Under the pieces are notes generated by a model that saw nothing but the letters and a program-made list of their open reading frames with translations, was not told the DNA's origin and ran no database searches. Of a DNA stretch of 64,000 nucleotides, positions 53,802 through 63,260 are shown piece by piece (the first letter of the stretch is position 1; each line of letters opens with the position of its first letter). Position numbers and translations under genes: made by a program. The stretch covers positions 1,054,001-1,118,000 of the forward strand of contig NC_018000.1 in NCBI RefSeq assembly GCF_000265205.3, in the 5' to 3' direction. Source of the stretch: Sinorhizobium fredii USDA 257. Lineage in GTDB: Bacteria > Pseudomonadota > Alphaproteobacteria > Rhizobiales > Rhizobiaceae.

Positions 53802-55277
53802 TCAGATGTTGCCCATGCAGAGATATTTCATCTCGAGATAGTCCTCGAGACCGTGGCGCGATCCCTCGCGGCCGATGCCGGACTGCTTGATGCCGCCGAA
53901 GGGGGCTGCCTCTGAGGACATGCGGCCGGTATTGATGCCGACCATGCCGTATTCCAACGCCTCGGCCACATGCCAGACCCGCTTCAGATTCTCGGCATAA
54001 AAATAAGCGGCGAGGCCGTAGATCGTGTCATTCGCCTCGGTCACTACCTGTTCGGCGGTCTCGAAGCGGATGATCGGGGCGATCGGCCCGAACGTCTCCT
54101 CCTGGGCGACGCGCATGTCGTGCGAAATGCCGGTGAGAACGGTCGGCTCGAAGAACGTACCGTTCGTGCCGATCCGCTCGCCGCCGCAGCGAAGTTCGGC
54201 GCCCTTGGCGAGCGCGTCGGCGACATGCGCTTCGATCTTCTCGATCGCGTGGCCGTCGATCATCGGGCCGATGGTGGCGCCGGCGGAAAATCCGTCCCCG
54301 ACGCGAAGTTCGCGCACCCGCGCGACGAATTTCTCCGCGAAGACGTCGTGCACCGCCGATTGCACATAGATGCGGTTTGCCGAGACGCAGGTCTGGCCGG
54401 CGTTGCGGAACTTCGCCTGGATCGCGCCGTCCACCGCCTCGCCAATGTCCGCATCGTCAAAGACGATGAAGGGGGCATTGCCGCCGAGTTCGAGGCTAAC
54501 CTTCTTGATCTGGTCGGAGCATTGCCGCATCAACAGCCGGCCGACTTCGGTCGAGCCGGTGAAGCTGATCTTGCGGACCTTGGGGTTGCTGCAGAGTTCG
54601 CGCCCGATCGGCGCGCCCTCGGACGCGTAGAGCAGATTAAGGACGCCCTCGGGGAAGCCGGCCTTTTCGGCAAGCACGAACATCGCACCGGCGACCAGCG
54701 GCGTCTGTTCCGCAGGCTTCAGGACAATGGCGCAGCCGGCGGCGAGCGCCGGCGAAATCTTGCGGGCGACCATCGAAGCAGGGAAATTCCAGGGCGTGAT
54801 GGTACCAACCACGCCGACCGGCTGCTTGATGACGAGCATGCGGCGGTCATTGGCAGGAGCCGGGAACGTCTCGCCATAGACGCGTTTCGCCTCTTCGGCG
54901 TACCACTCGATATAGGAGGCTGCATGCAGGACCTCGCCCATCGCCTCGCCGAGCGGCTTGCCCATCTCCGCCGTCAGAATGGCGGCGAGATCGTCGACAT
55001 GCTCGACGATCAGGTCGTGCCAGCGGCGCAGGATCGCGCTTCGATCCTTGGCGGGCTTTCCTGCCCAGATTGGCTGGGCCGTTGCGGCCGCATCGATCGC
55101 GACCTGCGCGTCTTCGACCCCCATGTCAGGAAGCGTCGCCAGCAATTCACCGGTCGAAGGATTGAAGACGTCGAAAGACGGGCCTTCCCACTTCCCGGAG
55201 GAACGAGTGACACGATCGAGGCGGGCGAACTGGTCCGCTGCGCGAAGGTGTTTCGTCAATGCGGATGTCAGGGCCAT
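53802..55277 (-). CDS. gabD: Succinate-semialdehyde dehydrogenase
   Basis: A 491-residue aldehyde dehydrogenase. GTITPWNFPASMVARK binds the cofactor, LELGGNAPFIVFDDAD holds the catalytic Glu and FRNAGQTCVSANR the catalytic Cys; the EEGMVGINTG-like end (YGMVGINTGRMSSEAAPFGG) is typical of GabD. I chose the ATG at 55277 with a ggaggac site; the upstream frame is unrelated. It follows gabT and oxidises the succinate semialdehyde made by it to succinate. Confidence 0.93.
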   Translation of the reverse strand: MALTSALTKHLRAADQFARLDRVTRSSGKWEGPSFDVFNPSTGELLATLPDMGVEDAQVAIDAAATAQPIWAGKPAKDRSAILRRWHDLIVEHVDDLAAILTAEMGKPLGEAMGEVLHAASYIEWYAEEAKRVYGETFPAPANDRRMLVIKQPVGVVGTITPWNFPASMVARKISPALAAGCAIVLKPAEQTPLVAGAMFVLAEKAGFPEGVLNLLYASEGAPIGRELCSNPKVRKISFTGSTEVGRLLMRQCSDQIKKVSLELGGNAPFIVFDDADIGEAVDGAIQAKFRNAGQTCVSANRIYVQSAVHDVFAEKFVARVRELRVGDGFSAGATIGPMIDGHAIEKIEAHVADALAKGAELRCGGERIGTNGTFFEPTVLTGISHDMRVAQEETFGPIAPIIRFETAEQVVTEANDTIYGLAAYFYAENLKRVWHVAEALEYGMVGINTGRMSSEAAPFGGIKQSGIGREGSRHGLEDYLEMKYLCMGNI

Positions 55278-55338
55278 GGCGCGTCCTCCGGCGAGGACCC
55301 GCCACGGCTCAGCAAGCCTCGCTCTTTTGTTTTGTTGA

Positions 55339-55359
55339 GGGGCGCAGAATTTGCGCCCC
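55339..55359 (-). promoter_or_regulatory. Hairpin between gabT and gabD
   Basis: An 8-bp stem (GGGGCGCA and TGCGCCCC) with a 5-nt loop in the 128-nt gabT-gabD gap. On the reverse strand no T-run follows, so it is more likely an attenuating or processing element than a full terminator. Confidence 0.55.
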
Positions 55360-55405
55360 CGAGCCGACAGTCGAACGAGCGCGATAGCCGTCGTTCGGCC
55401 TGCCG

Positions 55406-56674
55406 TCAACCGCGCGCTTCGAGGATCGATGCCTCGAGGATATCGAGAGCCTCGGCGAAGACCTCGTCCTGGATGGTGATCGGTGCAAGAAAGCGGATAA
55501 CATTGCCGTGGACACCGCAGGTGAGCAGGATCAATCCTTTTTCGAGGGCAATGAGGCGGACCTTGTTGGCGAACTCGGCGCTCGGCAGGTTCGTTTTCGT
55601 GTCGTTGAACTCGACAGCGTTCATGAAGCCGGGGCCGCGAATGTCGACGATCTCCGGCGCCTTTTCGCGGATCGCTGCAAGACGCTGCTTCAGCCGGTTG
55701 CCGAGTTGGTTGGCGCGCTCGCAAAGCTGTTCCTCCTCGATCACGTCGAGGACGGCGTGCGCCGCGGCGATGCCGATCGGGTTGCCGCCATAGGTGCCGC
55801 CGAGGCCGCCCGGTCCCGGTGCGTCCATGATCTCGGCGCGGCCCGTTACTGCGGCGAGCGGGAAGCCGCCGGCAAGGCTCTTGGCCATCGTCGTCAGGTC
55901 CGGAGCGACATCGTGGTGTTCCATCGCGAAGAGCTTGCCGGTCCGGGCAAAGCCAGTCTGGACTTCGTCGGCAATCAACAGGATGCCATGCTGGTCGCAG
56001 ATTTCGCGCAGCGCCTTCATGAAGGCGGTGGGGGCGGGATAGAAACCGCCTTCGCCCTGGACCGGCTCGAGGATGATCGCTGCGACACGGGCCGGATCGA
56101 CATCGGCGGCAAAGAGCTTCTTCAGTGCGGCGAGCGACTGCTCGACACTGACGCCGTGGAGCGAGATCGGGAAGGGGGCATGAAACACATCGGCCGGCAT
56201 CGAGCCGAAGCCAACCTTGTAGGGCACGACCTTGCCGGTCAGCGCCATGCCCATGAAGGTGCGGCCATGGAACCCGCCGCCGAAGGCGATGATGGCCTGC
56301 CGTCCCGTCGCTGCGCGGGCGATCTTCACGGCGTTTTCGACCGCCTCGGCGCCGGTGGTGACGAAGATCGTCTTCTTCGCGAACTTGCCGGGTGCCAGCG
56401 TATTCAGCCGCTCCGCCAGATGCACGTAGTTCTCATAGGGAACGACCTGGTGGCAGGTGTGTGTAAAGCGATCGAGCTGCGCCTTGACGGCGGCGATCAC
56501 CTTCGGGTGACGGTGGCCGGTGTTGACGACGGCGATGCCGGCGGCAAAATCGATATAGCGATTGCCTTGCTTGTCCCAGATCTCGGCATTTTCGGCGCGG
56601 TCGGCATAGATCTGCGTGGTCATTCCCACTCCGCGGGAAATGGCGGCATTCTTGCGGTCGGTCAGGCTGGTCAT
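55406..56674 (-). CDS. gabT: 4-aminobutyrate aminotransferase
   Basis: A 422-residue class III aminotransferase that moves the amino group of GABA to 2-oxoglutarate. FVTTGAEAVENAVKIARAATG binds PLP phosphate, LLIADEVQTGFARTGKLFA holds the Asp, and TTMAKSLAGGFPLAAVTG the Schiff-base Lys. The ATG at 56674 begins MTSLTDRKNAAISRG, the normal family start. It is the first gene of gabT-gabD and divergent from the MerR-XRE-cupin regulator 225 bp away. Confidence 0.94.
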   Translation of the reverse strand: MTSLTDRKNAAISRGVGMTTQIYADRAENAEIWDKQGNRYIDFAAGIAVVNTGHRHPKVIAAVKAQLDRFTHTCHQVVPYENYVHLAERLNTLAPGKFAKKTIFVTTGAEAVENAVKIARAATGRQAIIAFGGGFHGRTFMGMALTGKVVPYKVGFGSMPADVFHAPFPISLHGVSVEQSLAALKKLFAADVDPARVAAIILEPVQGEGGFYPAPTAFMKALREICDQHGILLIADEVQTGFARTGKLFAMEHHDVAPDLTTMAKSLAGGFPLAAVTGRAEIMDAPGPGGLGGTYGGNPIGIAAAHAVLDVIEEEQLCERANQLGNRLKQRLAAIREKAPEIVDIRGPGFMNAVEFNDTKTNLPSAEFANKVRLIALEKGLILLTCGVHGNVIRFLAPITIQDEVFAEALDILEASILEARG

Positions 56675-56706
56675 CGTCGCTGTCCTGTCTGGAAGTGGTA
56701 GATATA

Positions 56707-56723
56707 TTGCATTTTTTCTGCAA
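56707..56723. promoter_or_regulatory. Candidate operator TTGCA-N7-TGCAA at the gabT promoter
   Basis: A 17-bp dyad with perfect 5-bp arms and a T-rich spacer, 32 nt upstream of gabT in the AT-rich region divergent from the regulator gene. It is a plausible binding site for that regulator, but this is inference from position and symmetry alone. Confidence 0.4.
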
Positions 56724-56899
56724 GATTTCTCCGGAAGAGGTACATCTTTTGGAATGGAAAGCAAATCAAATTTGGTGATCGAGACAACACCGCGAGTGAT
56801 GACCGCTCCTTGTAAATTGACGAGCCTCACAGATAGATTGCCGAAAGCTGCAGAACGCAGGGAATCGCGTCGCTTTCGGCGCCGGAAGGACAGCGACGG

Positions 56900-57727
56900 A
56901 TGAGCGGGGCGGGAAATATACGCTACAAGGTGGCCGAGGCGGCGAGGCTCGCCGGCGTCTCGGCTTCGACGCTGCGCCTATGGGAAACCCAGGGGCTCGT
57001 CGTGCCCGAGCGTTCGGCGACCGGTCACCGACAATATACCGAGACGGACCTGGCGCGGCTGCAGCGCATTTCCTGGTTTCGCGCCGAACGTGGCCTCAAT
57101 CCGGCTGCGATACGCGAGGCCCTGGAAGCCGAAAGTGGCTTAAATGACGAACCCGGCAATGCAACCGCACCGGAAGGCAATATCGACCTGCAGGTCGGCC
57201 GAAAATTGCGGAGTCTCAGGCATGCGGCGGGCAAGACGCTGGAACAGGTGGCCGGCGACGTCGGCATAGCGCCGTCGGTGCTCTCGACGCTGGAGCGAAC
57301 GTCCCAAGGCGTCTCGGTTGCCGTGCTGCACAATCTTGCGGAATATTTCGGAACCACGGTCTCGAGCCTCTCCGGCGAGGAGGAGCCGCAGGCGCGGGCA
57401 CTGGTGCGCGCCGGCGAATGGCGCAATTGGCCGCGCACCACCCCCGGTGTCACAGTGCAACTGCTTGCCGAAGGCAAGAACCAGATGGACTGCCACCGCT
57501 TCGTGCTGGCGGCCGGCGCGTCGAGCGAGGGAGCCTACCGCCACGACGGCGAGGAATTCGTCTACGTGCTTTCCGGCCGCGTCGAGTTTGTGCTCGACGG
57601 GGATCAGTTCTATGACCTCTATCCGGGCGATTCCCTCTATTTCGAGAGCCGTCGCCGCCATGCCTGGTCGAACCGCCACGATGGCGAGACCATTCTACTG
57701 TGGATCAATACGCCGCCGACTTTTTAG
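56900..57727 (+). CDS. Transcriptional regulator with MerR, XRE and cupin domains
   Basis: A 275-residue protein with three recognisable domains. Residues 8-75 are a MerR-type helix-turn-helix (VAEAARLAGVSASTLRLWET and GHRQYTETDLARL). Residues 98-157 are an XRE/Cro-type HTH (VGRKLRSLRHAAGKTLEQVA and APSVLSTLERTSQG). Residues 195-272 are a cupin, with HDGEEFVYVLSG and RRRHAW as likely ligand or metal residues. XRE-cupin proteins such as PuuR control polyamine and GABA pathways, so it most likely regulates the divergent gabT-gabD genes. Two DNA-binding domains in one chain are unusual. Confidence 0.87.
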   Translation: MSGAGNIRYKVAEAARLAGVSASTLRLWETQGLVVPERSATGHRQYTETDLARLQRISWFRAERGLNPAAIREALEAESGLNDEPGNATAPEGNIDLQVGRKLRSLRHAAGKTLEQVAGDVGIAPSVLSTLERTSQGVSVAVLHNLAEYFGTTVSSLSGEEEPQARALVRAGEWRNWPRTTPGVTVQLLAEGKNQMDCHRFVLAAGASSEGAYRHDGEEFVYVLSGRVEFVLDGDQFYDLYPGDSLYFESRRRHAWSNRHDGETILLWINTPPTF

Positions 57728-58114
57728 GGCGGTTGGGCAATGACTTACAGCCAGACGTTAATGTAGTGCATCTGAATTGAAGTGCAGCTAATTTGATGTA
57801 TTTCGAAAATTATCGCAACTAACGCGATGGTGTCGCGGCGTCATGCAAGGTCAAATCTGATTTCGCGCTTGCCGTTGCGCCCGCAACACACTTCGATTTT
57901 GTTGAGGTCCAGGGCGCAATTCTTGCAGTAGCCGCGTCAAAGTTTGGCCCTATTCGCCGATACATTCGCGCTCAACGCCTTAACCATCTTTCACCTAATT
58001 AACTCACCGCTTCTTCCAAAGAGCGTTTGACGAAACGGCGGCAACAATCATACCGGCCTAGGGAGTGATGCCACCAGGGGAGAATCCCGCAAAGGTTTTG
58101 CTCGGGGGATGTTC
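57728..58114. other. AT-rich intergenic region before the polysaccharide operon
   Basis: About 390 bp, richer in A/T than the rest of the window. It probably holds the promoter of the polysaccharide operon. I see short T-rich tracts and no convincing gene, operator or terminator. Confidence 0.5.
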
Positions 58115-59305
58115 ATGCAGATTGTGCGCGACCGGCAGTTGGATGGCCTGAGAGCCGTCGCCGTCTCATTGGTTCTCTACGCGCATTTCTTCGCGGCCGA
58201 CGGAACCCATTGGGGTCATATCGGCGTACGACTGTTCTTCGTGCTGAGCGGTTTCCTGATCACCCGGTTGCTGCTGGAGGCGCGTGCGGATGCCCGTTTC
58301 GAAACGGCAACGGCGCTAAAATCCTTCTATGCGCGCCGGGCGCTGCGCATTTTTCCTCCCTATTTTGCCGTGCTCGGCTTCGTTTGGCTGATCGGCCTGG
58401 AAAGTTCCAAGGAAGTGCTGGCCTGGCACGCACTCTATCTTTCCAACTTCTGGTATGCACTGCAGAACGAGTGGAGCCCTTGGGTTCTCTGTCATACCTG
58501 GAGCCTGAGTATCGAGGAGCAATTCTACATCGTCTGGCCGCTGGTGGTCCTGGTCGCGCCGCGACGCTCGATCGGCGGAATTTGCGTCGGTGTCATCGCG
58601 TTCTCGCTGGTCTACCGCTTCTACTGGCCCCTGACCGGAACGCCGTCGCTGGTGCGCGACCTGCTGCCACCGGCATCGATGGATGCGCTGGCTGCGGGCG
58701 GTCTCCTGGCCGTCCACCGGTCTCAGCGGGGAGGGGTTTGGCCGCAATGGGCCCAGAAAAGCTGGATGCCGCTGCTCGCCGCCTCTTTGATCCTTTTGTG
58801 GCTCAGACCTGTTCCGAAGGCGCCAATGCTGGAGTGGCTGGCCTGGATTGGCCTGGAGGTCTTTCCGCTCTTGCCGCTCACGATGCTGGTGGGCAGTTGC
58901 ACGCGCGGGATCGGCGGGTATCTCGGCCGCTTCATCGAATCTCCACCGATGACCGCGCTCGGCCGCGTCAGCTACGGCGTCTACCTTTTCCACGCAATCG
59001 TCCTGGCGCTTGTCGTCGAGGCGCAGCCTTGGATTCCCGTCAATGTATCCGAGCAGGGGTCTGGCCGCTTCCTCGTCGCCGGTGCCGGCACCCTCATCGT
59101 CGCTTCGATCTCCTGGCTTGCCTTCGAAAAGCCTCTGAATGCACTGAAGCACTACTTTCCTTATATGCGCTCCGGCGGAACCGCCGCTGCATTCGTGAAA
59201 TCAGGCGGGCCAATCCGTAAGGAGAGGGGGAGCGCAGAGCATACCGTGTATCCGCAGGCATCCCTCGAACGCGGCAAAGCCTTCCAGACCTCTGATGTTC
59301 AATAA
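58115..59305 (+). CDS. Acyltransferase family 3 membrane protein (OafA/ExoZ-like)
   Basis: A 396-residue integral membrane protein with about ten hydrophobic helices. RQLDGLRAVAVSLVLYAHF and GVRLFFVLSGFLIT with the catalytic His, SFYARRALRIFPPYF and LSIEEQFYIVWPL are signatures of acyltransferase 3. These enzymes add acetyl or similar groups to surface polysaccharides in the periplasm. The ATG at 58115 has gggg 7 nt upstream; an ATG at 58109 is too close to it. It is the first of four genes that probably make and export a polysaccharide. Confidence 0.88.
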   Translation: MQIVRDRQLDGLRAVAVSLVLYAHFFAADGTHWGHIGVRLFFVLSGFLITRLLLEARADARFETATALKSFYARRALRIFPPYFAVLGFVWLIGLESSKEVLAWHALYLSNFWYALQNEWSPWVLCHTWSLSIEEQFYIVWPLVVLVAPRRSIGGICVGVIAFSLVYRFYWPLTGTPSLVRDLLPPASMDALAAGGLLAVHRSQRGGVWPQWAQKSWMPLLAASLILLWLRPVPKAPMLEWLAWIGLEVFPLLPLTMLVGSCTRGIGGYLGRFIESPPMTALGRVSYGVYLFHAIVLALVVEAQPWIPVNVSEQGSGRFLVAGAGTLIVASISWLAFEKPLNALKHYFPYMRSGGTAAAFVKSGGPIRKERGSAEHTVYPQASLERGKAFQTSDVQ

Positions 59306-59321
59306 ACACGCGAGCCGAACC

Positions 59322-60425
59322 ATGCCGTCGCCCTTGGTGTCCGTCCTGCTGCCCGTCTACAATGGCGAACCTTATCTCGCGGCTGCCGTCGAGAGCATTC
59401 TGCGCCAGGACTATGAACGCCTGGAGATCATAGCGATCGACGACGGATCGACGGATCGTTCGCTCGAGATTCTCGAGCGCTTTCAAAACACGGACCGCCG
59501 CATCTCCATCCGGTCGCGGGAAAATCGGGGTCTCATCGCGACCTTGAACGAAGGGCTGGCGCTCGCGCGCGGCGAACTCGTCGCGCGGATGGATGCCGAC
59601 GACGTCTCCTATCCGTCACGGTTTTCACGCCAGGTCGCGCTGTTCACCGAGCAGCCTCATCTCGCCATTTGCGGTTCAGGGGTCGATACCCTGATCGGCA
59701 ATCGGATCGTCCGCGGCAAGCCCAGTCCCATCTACAGGCCCGGCAGCATGCGGATCCTGTCGATGTTCTTCACGCTCTTCATCCACTCGACCGTGATCTA
59801 TAACCGACGCGTGATCCCGGACGATATGCTCGCCTATGATGCAGACTATCCGCATGCCGAAGATTTCGACCTGTTCCGGCGGATCGCCGAGCGCTTTCCG
59901 ACGATGATGATCGACGAGCCTCTGGTGGCCTACCGGCTCCACACGGATAGCGTCACAAGCAGGCACCTGCGTCGGATGCGCCAGACGCACCTGAAGATTG
60001 TGGCCGAAAACCTTGAGCAGGATGGTCTTTTCGACGACGCAGGTGCGCTCCGCGAGATCGGCGCGGCCGTAACGAAGGAGACGATCCGAGTTGTTGCCGA
60101 ATTCATCGTCTCCCTCGAACGGAAGATCAGCGCTTTTCCGCCCGAAATGCGCCGGGCTTACGAGGACGGCCTCTTGTGCTTCTTCTATTTTCTCTACCAG
60201 CTCATCGCCGATGAGAAGCGCCCGGAACTCACGCATGAGTTTCTGACGCGGACTGGTAAGTGGCAGCTCATCCGACGCCGTGAAAGGTACGGCCTGCTTG
60301 CCGGAGCTCGTGCACCCTGGTGCAGCCGTATTTCGTTGGCAGCCACCGAGCGGGTGGATGCGCTGGCGCGTTACCTGGAGTCCGTGCCGGCCGCCAGCGT
60401 CCTTCCGCAGCAGGGTGCTCTCTGA
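59322..60425 (+). CDS. Glycosyltransferase family 2
   Basis: A 367-residue GT-A glycosyltransferase. PLVSVLLPVYNGEPYLAAAV is the start of the nucleotide-sugar fold, IIAIDDGSTDRS and ARMDADDVSYPSRF provide the DxD metal site. I chose ATG 59322 (MPSPLVSV); ATG 59295 would overlap the previous gene by 11 nt, and neither has a strong ribosome-binding site. The C-terminal third is specific to this protein. It probably adds one sugar to the repeating unit. Confidence 0.86.
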   Translation: MPSPLVSVLLPVYNGEPYLAAAVESILRQDYERLEIIAIDDGSTDRSLEILERFQNTDRRISIRSRENRGLIATLNEGLALARGELVARMDADDVSYPSRFSRQVALFTEQPHLAICGSGVDTLIGNRIVRGKPSPIYRPGSMRILSMFFTLFIHSTVIYNRRVIPDDMLAYDADYPHAEDFDLFRRIAERFPTMMIDEPLVAYRLHTDSVTSRHLRRMRQTHLKIVAENLEQDGLFDDAGALREIGAAVTKETIRVVAEFIVSLERKISAFPPEMRRAYEDGLLCFFYFLYQLIADEKRPELTHEFLTRTGKWQLIRRRERYGLLAGARAPWCSRISLAATERVDALARYLESVPAASVLPQQGAL

Positions 60426-60426
60426 A

Positions 60427-61467
60427 ATGGCGCGCGACGGTCATCAAGAAGGAAGGAATCTTGGAGCGGTCGAGCAACGCGTTGCTGCCGCTGCATGCGC
60501 AACCGGACAGCGGCCGTTTGCGACTTTCATCGTCTGCACACGCGATCGGCTACGGGCGCTCGCGGCCTGCATCCGGTCGATCGAGGCGGCGTGCAACGCC
60601 TGTGTCAGGATCACAAGTGAGCTCGTCGTGGTCGACAATGGCTCGACAGACGGCACGCCGGCCGAGTTGCGCCGCATCGCCGCAGCGTCGAAGATGAAAA
60701 TCACCGTTGTCACCGAGCCACGCCCCGGCCTCGCTACTGCGCGCAACGCAGGGATGGAACGGGCACGCGGGCGGATCCTCGTCTTCGTCGACGACGATTG
60801 CGAAATCGAGCCGACCTATCTCATCGATCTGCAACGACACTACGCGAACGGCGAGCAGCGCGTCATCCGAGGCGGTCGCGTCGAGCTTGGCAAGTCCTGC
60901 GACCAGCCCTTCACAATCAAACGGTCGAAGATACCTGCGCGGCTGAGCCGCGATGTGCACCCCGGCGGCTTTGTACTCGGCTGCAACATGACGATGCACC
61001 GCGAGGTCGCCGACCTCGTCGGCCGCTTTGACGAGCGCTTCGGCGCCGGCGCACCGCTGCACTCCGCCGAGGACACCGACTATCTGGTTCGTGCCTTTCA
61101 GCTCGGAATCCCCGTGGAATATGTCCCGGACATGACGGTTTTTCATCACCACGGCCGAACGTCCCGTGCAGCAATCGAGCGGCTCCACCGCAACTACAGC
61201 CTGGGCAATGGAGCGCTTTGCGTAAAACACCTCTTCAAGGCGCCATGGCTCCTGCGACATTTTTGTTGGACAGTCAGGTCGGCCTGTGGCCAGGCCTTCG
61301 GCGGCGCCCGGTTCGATCCTGAGCTGCAACTGTCCCACTGGCCGATCGTGTCGATGAACCTATGGGGGGCTGCAAAGTTCGCGTACCTGGTCATGGCAAG
61401 ACGGGGCGCGCCGACCGAGGTGCAGCCGATCAGCGAGGCGACGCCTGGCTGGGAGCGCAGCCGATGA
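60427..61467 (+). CDS. Glycosyltransferase family 2
   Basis: A 346-residue GT2 enzyme. ATFIVCTRDRLRALAACIRS starts the fold, VVDNGSTDGT and ILVFVDDDCEIEP give the two DxD-like motifs, and SAEDTDYLVRAFQLG is the catalytic ED region. The ATG at 60427 lies 1 nt after the preceding stop; a long in-frame extension upstream is inside that gene. The C-terminal part has a hydrophobic stretch that may associate with the membrane. It overlaps the exporter gene by 4 nt. Confidence 0.87.
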   Translation: MARDGHQEGRNLGAVEQRVAAAACATGQRPFATFIVCTRDRLRALAACIRSIEAACNACVRITSELVVVDNGSTDGTPAELRRIAAASKMKITVVTEPRPGLATARNAGMERARGRILVFVDDDCEIEPTYLIDLQRHYANGEQRVIRGGRVELGKSCDQPFTIKRSKIPARLSRDVHPGGFVLGCNMTMHREVADLVGRFDERFGAGAPLHSAEDTDYLVRAFQLGIPVEYVPDMTVFHHHGRTSRAAIERLHRNYSLGNGALCVKHLFKAPWLLRHFCWTVRSACGQAFGGARFDPELQLSHWPIVSMNLWGAAKFAYLVMARRGAPTEVQPISEATPGWERSR

Positions 61468-63260
61468 TTTTGCGGTTCCTCATGCCAAGCTTGCAGCTGC
61501 TCCGTGACGCCCTCGGGCGGCACGTGCGCCTGCTTCCATTTGTCGTCGTTCTGGGGCTCGCCAGTGCAGCGCTTGAAGGTGCCGGCATCGGCCTCATCAT
61601 CCCGATGCTTGGGATCATCGCCGACAACGACGGATCGACCGGGCTGAGCGGCATCTCGGCGGTCTTCGAGGAGGTGGGCGCGGGCCTGGACAAAGGCGAC
61701 AGACTGCTAGCACTCGCGGTCGCGATCCTGGCGCTGATCGTTCTCAAGAACGTGCTTGCCTTCGCAAACACCGTGCTCACCAACTTCATCTACGGAAAGG
61801 CGAGCCATTCCGTCCGCAGCGCGCTGGCCAATCAGCTCTTGAGGATAGGCTATCCGTTCTTCCTGCAGCAGAACCCCGGCCGGCTGCTCAATATCATTTC
61901 GAACGAATCCTGGCGGGCCTCCGACGCGATACAGACAGTGCTTGGGGCAATGGTGAATGCGTCTGCCGCGGTGATCCTCTTGGCTTTCCTGTTGCTTCTG
62001 TCGTGGCAGATGACGCTTTTCGTGGCGCTCGGTCTCGTCATTGTCCAGGTGGCGCATGCGGCGCTATCGGCCACTCTCAAGGGCCCCAGCCGCAACGTGA
62101 CGTCCTTCAACAGCGATCTTGCGGCGCGGATGCTGCATCTCGTTCATGCGGGGCGACTGATCCGCGTATTCGGGCAGGAAAGCCGTGAAAAGGCGGCATT
62201 CGATTCCGCTTCTGATTCCGTGCGCCACGCGGGCTTCGTGCTGCAAACCCGACAGGGCGTCCTGCCGCCGCTCACGGAAGCGCTGCATTCCGCCTTGTTC
62301 CTGGCGGCGGTCGTCAGCGCCTGGTTCGTCGGCGTGAGCTTTCCAGTGATCGTCGCCTTCGTCGTGCTGCTCTATCGTCTGCAACCGCATGTGCGTGCCC
62401 TGCAAATGTCCTGGAGCCAGATCCAGGGCTGGAGCGGGTCGCTGGAAGAGGTACGGTGGCTGCTGGATTCGTCGGACAAGCCAAAACCGCCATCGGGGAG
62501 CGCGCCGATCGAGGGCCTCGACGAGGGGATCGTATTCAGTGACGTGACCTTCCGATATCCGGCCTCCGGCTCTCGTGCCGTCGTGCTGCGTTCGGCGAGC
62601 TTCGATATTCGCAGCGGTTGCTCGACGGCGATCATCGGGCGGTCGGGTGCGGGCAAGAGCACCATCGTCAACCTCCTGTGCCGGTTCGTGGAGCCGGATG
62701 AAGGTCGCATTCTCATCGATGGGGTGCCCCTCGAGCAGATCGATCCTGCTCAGTGGCGGCGCCAGATCGCTGTTGCGAGCCAGGACCTGGAGCTCGTGGA
62801 TGGCACCATATTCGAGAACATCACCTACGGCCAAAGCGCCACGCTTGCCGAAGTCGAGCGCGCGGCGAGGCTCGCCGAGGCGCACAGCTTCATCGAAAAG
62901 CTACCCGAAGGCTACCAGACGGTGGTCGGCTACCGCGGGGCGAGCCTCTCTGCCGGGCAGCGCCAGCGCATCGCGCTCGCCAGAGCGCTGGTGCGCGATC
63001 CGGCGATCCTCATTCTAGACGAGGCCACGAACGCCGTGGACGGCCTCTCGGAAGCGGCGATTGTCGAGACGCTCAAGTTGCGGGTCGGGCGGCGCACGAC
63101 GATCGTCATCAGCCACCACAGGAGCACAATCTCGTTCTGCGATGACGTCGTGGTGCTTGGCGGCGGGCGGGTCAAAAGCCGGGCCTCGCTCGCCGATGTG
63201 GCTTCGCTCAGCATGGACCAGCTCTACGAGTATGAAACGCAGATGGAGAGGCAGGGCTAG
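61464..63260 (+). CDS. ABC exporter, fused permease and ATPase (MsbA/PglK-like)
   Basis: A 598-residue half transporter. Residues 1 to about 330 hold six helices; the ATPase domain has GRSGAGKST (Walker A), LSAGQRQRIALARAL (signature, with Ala in place of the first Gly of the usual LSGGQ) and ILILDEATNAVD (Walker B). The ATG at 61464 overlaps the previous stop by 4 nt. As part of a polysaccharide operon it probably flips a lipid-linked saccharide or exports an oligosaccharide. It is the last gene before a terminator. Confidence 0.89.
   Translation: MILRFLMPSLQLLRDALGRHVRLLPFVVVLGLASAALEGAGIGLIIPMLGIIADNDGSTGLSGISAVFEEVGAGLDKGDRLLALAVAILALIVLKNVLAFANTVLTNFIYGKASHSVRSALANQLLRIGYPFFLQQNPGRLLNIISNESWRASDAIQTVLGAMVNASAAVILLAFLLLLSWQMTLFVALGLVIVQVAHAALSATLKGPSRNVTSFNSDLAARMLHLVHAGRLIRVFGQESREKAAFDSASDSVRHAGFVLQTRQGVLPPLTEALHSALFLAAVVSAWFVGVSFPVIVAFVVLLYRLQPHVRALQMSWSQIQGWSGSLEEVRWLLDSSDKPKPPSGSAPIEGLDEGIVFSDVTFRYPASGSRAVVLRSASFDIRSGCSTAIIGRSGAGKSTIVNLLCRFVEPDEGRILIDGVPLEQIDPAQWRRQIAVASQDLELVDGTIFENITYGQSATLAEVERAARLAEAHSFIEKLPEGYQTVVGYRGASLSAGQRQRIALARALVRDPAILILDEATNAVDGLSEAAIVETLKLRVGRRTTIVISHHRSTISFCDDVVVLGGGRVKSRASLADVASLSMDQLYEYETQMERQG

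Noticed and set aside
53970-55793. 607-residue forward frame opposite gabD
   Set aside because: Antisense to gabD, with no recognisable motif and no ribosome-binding site. It reflects codon bias.
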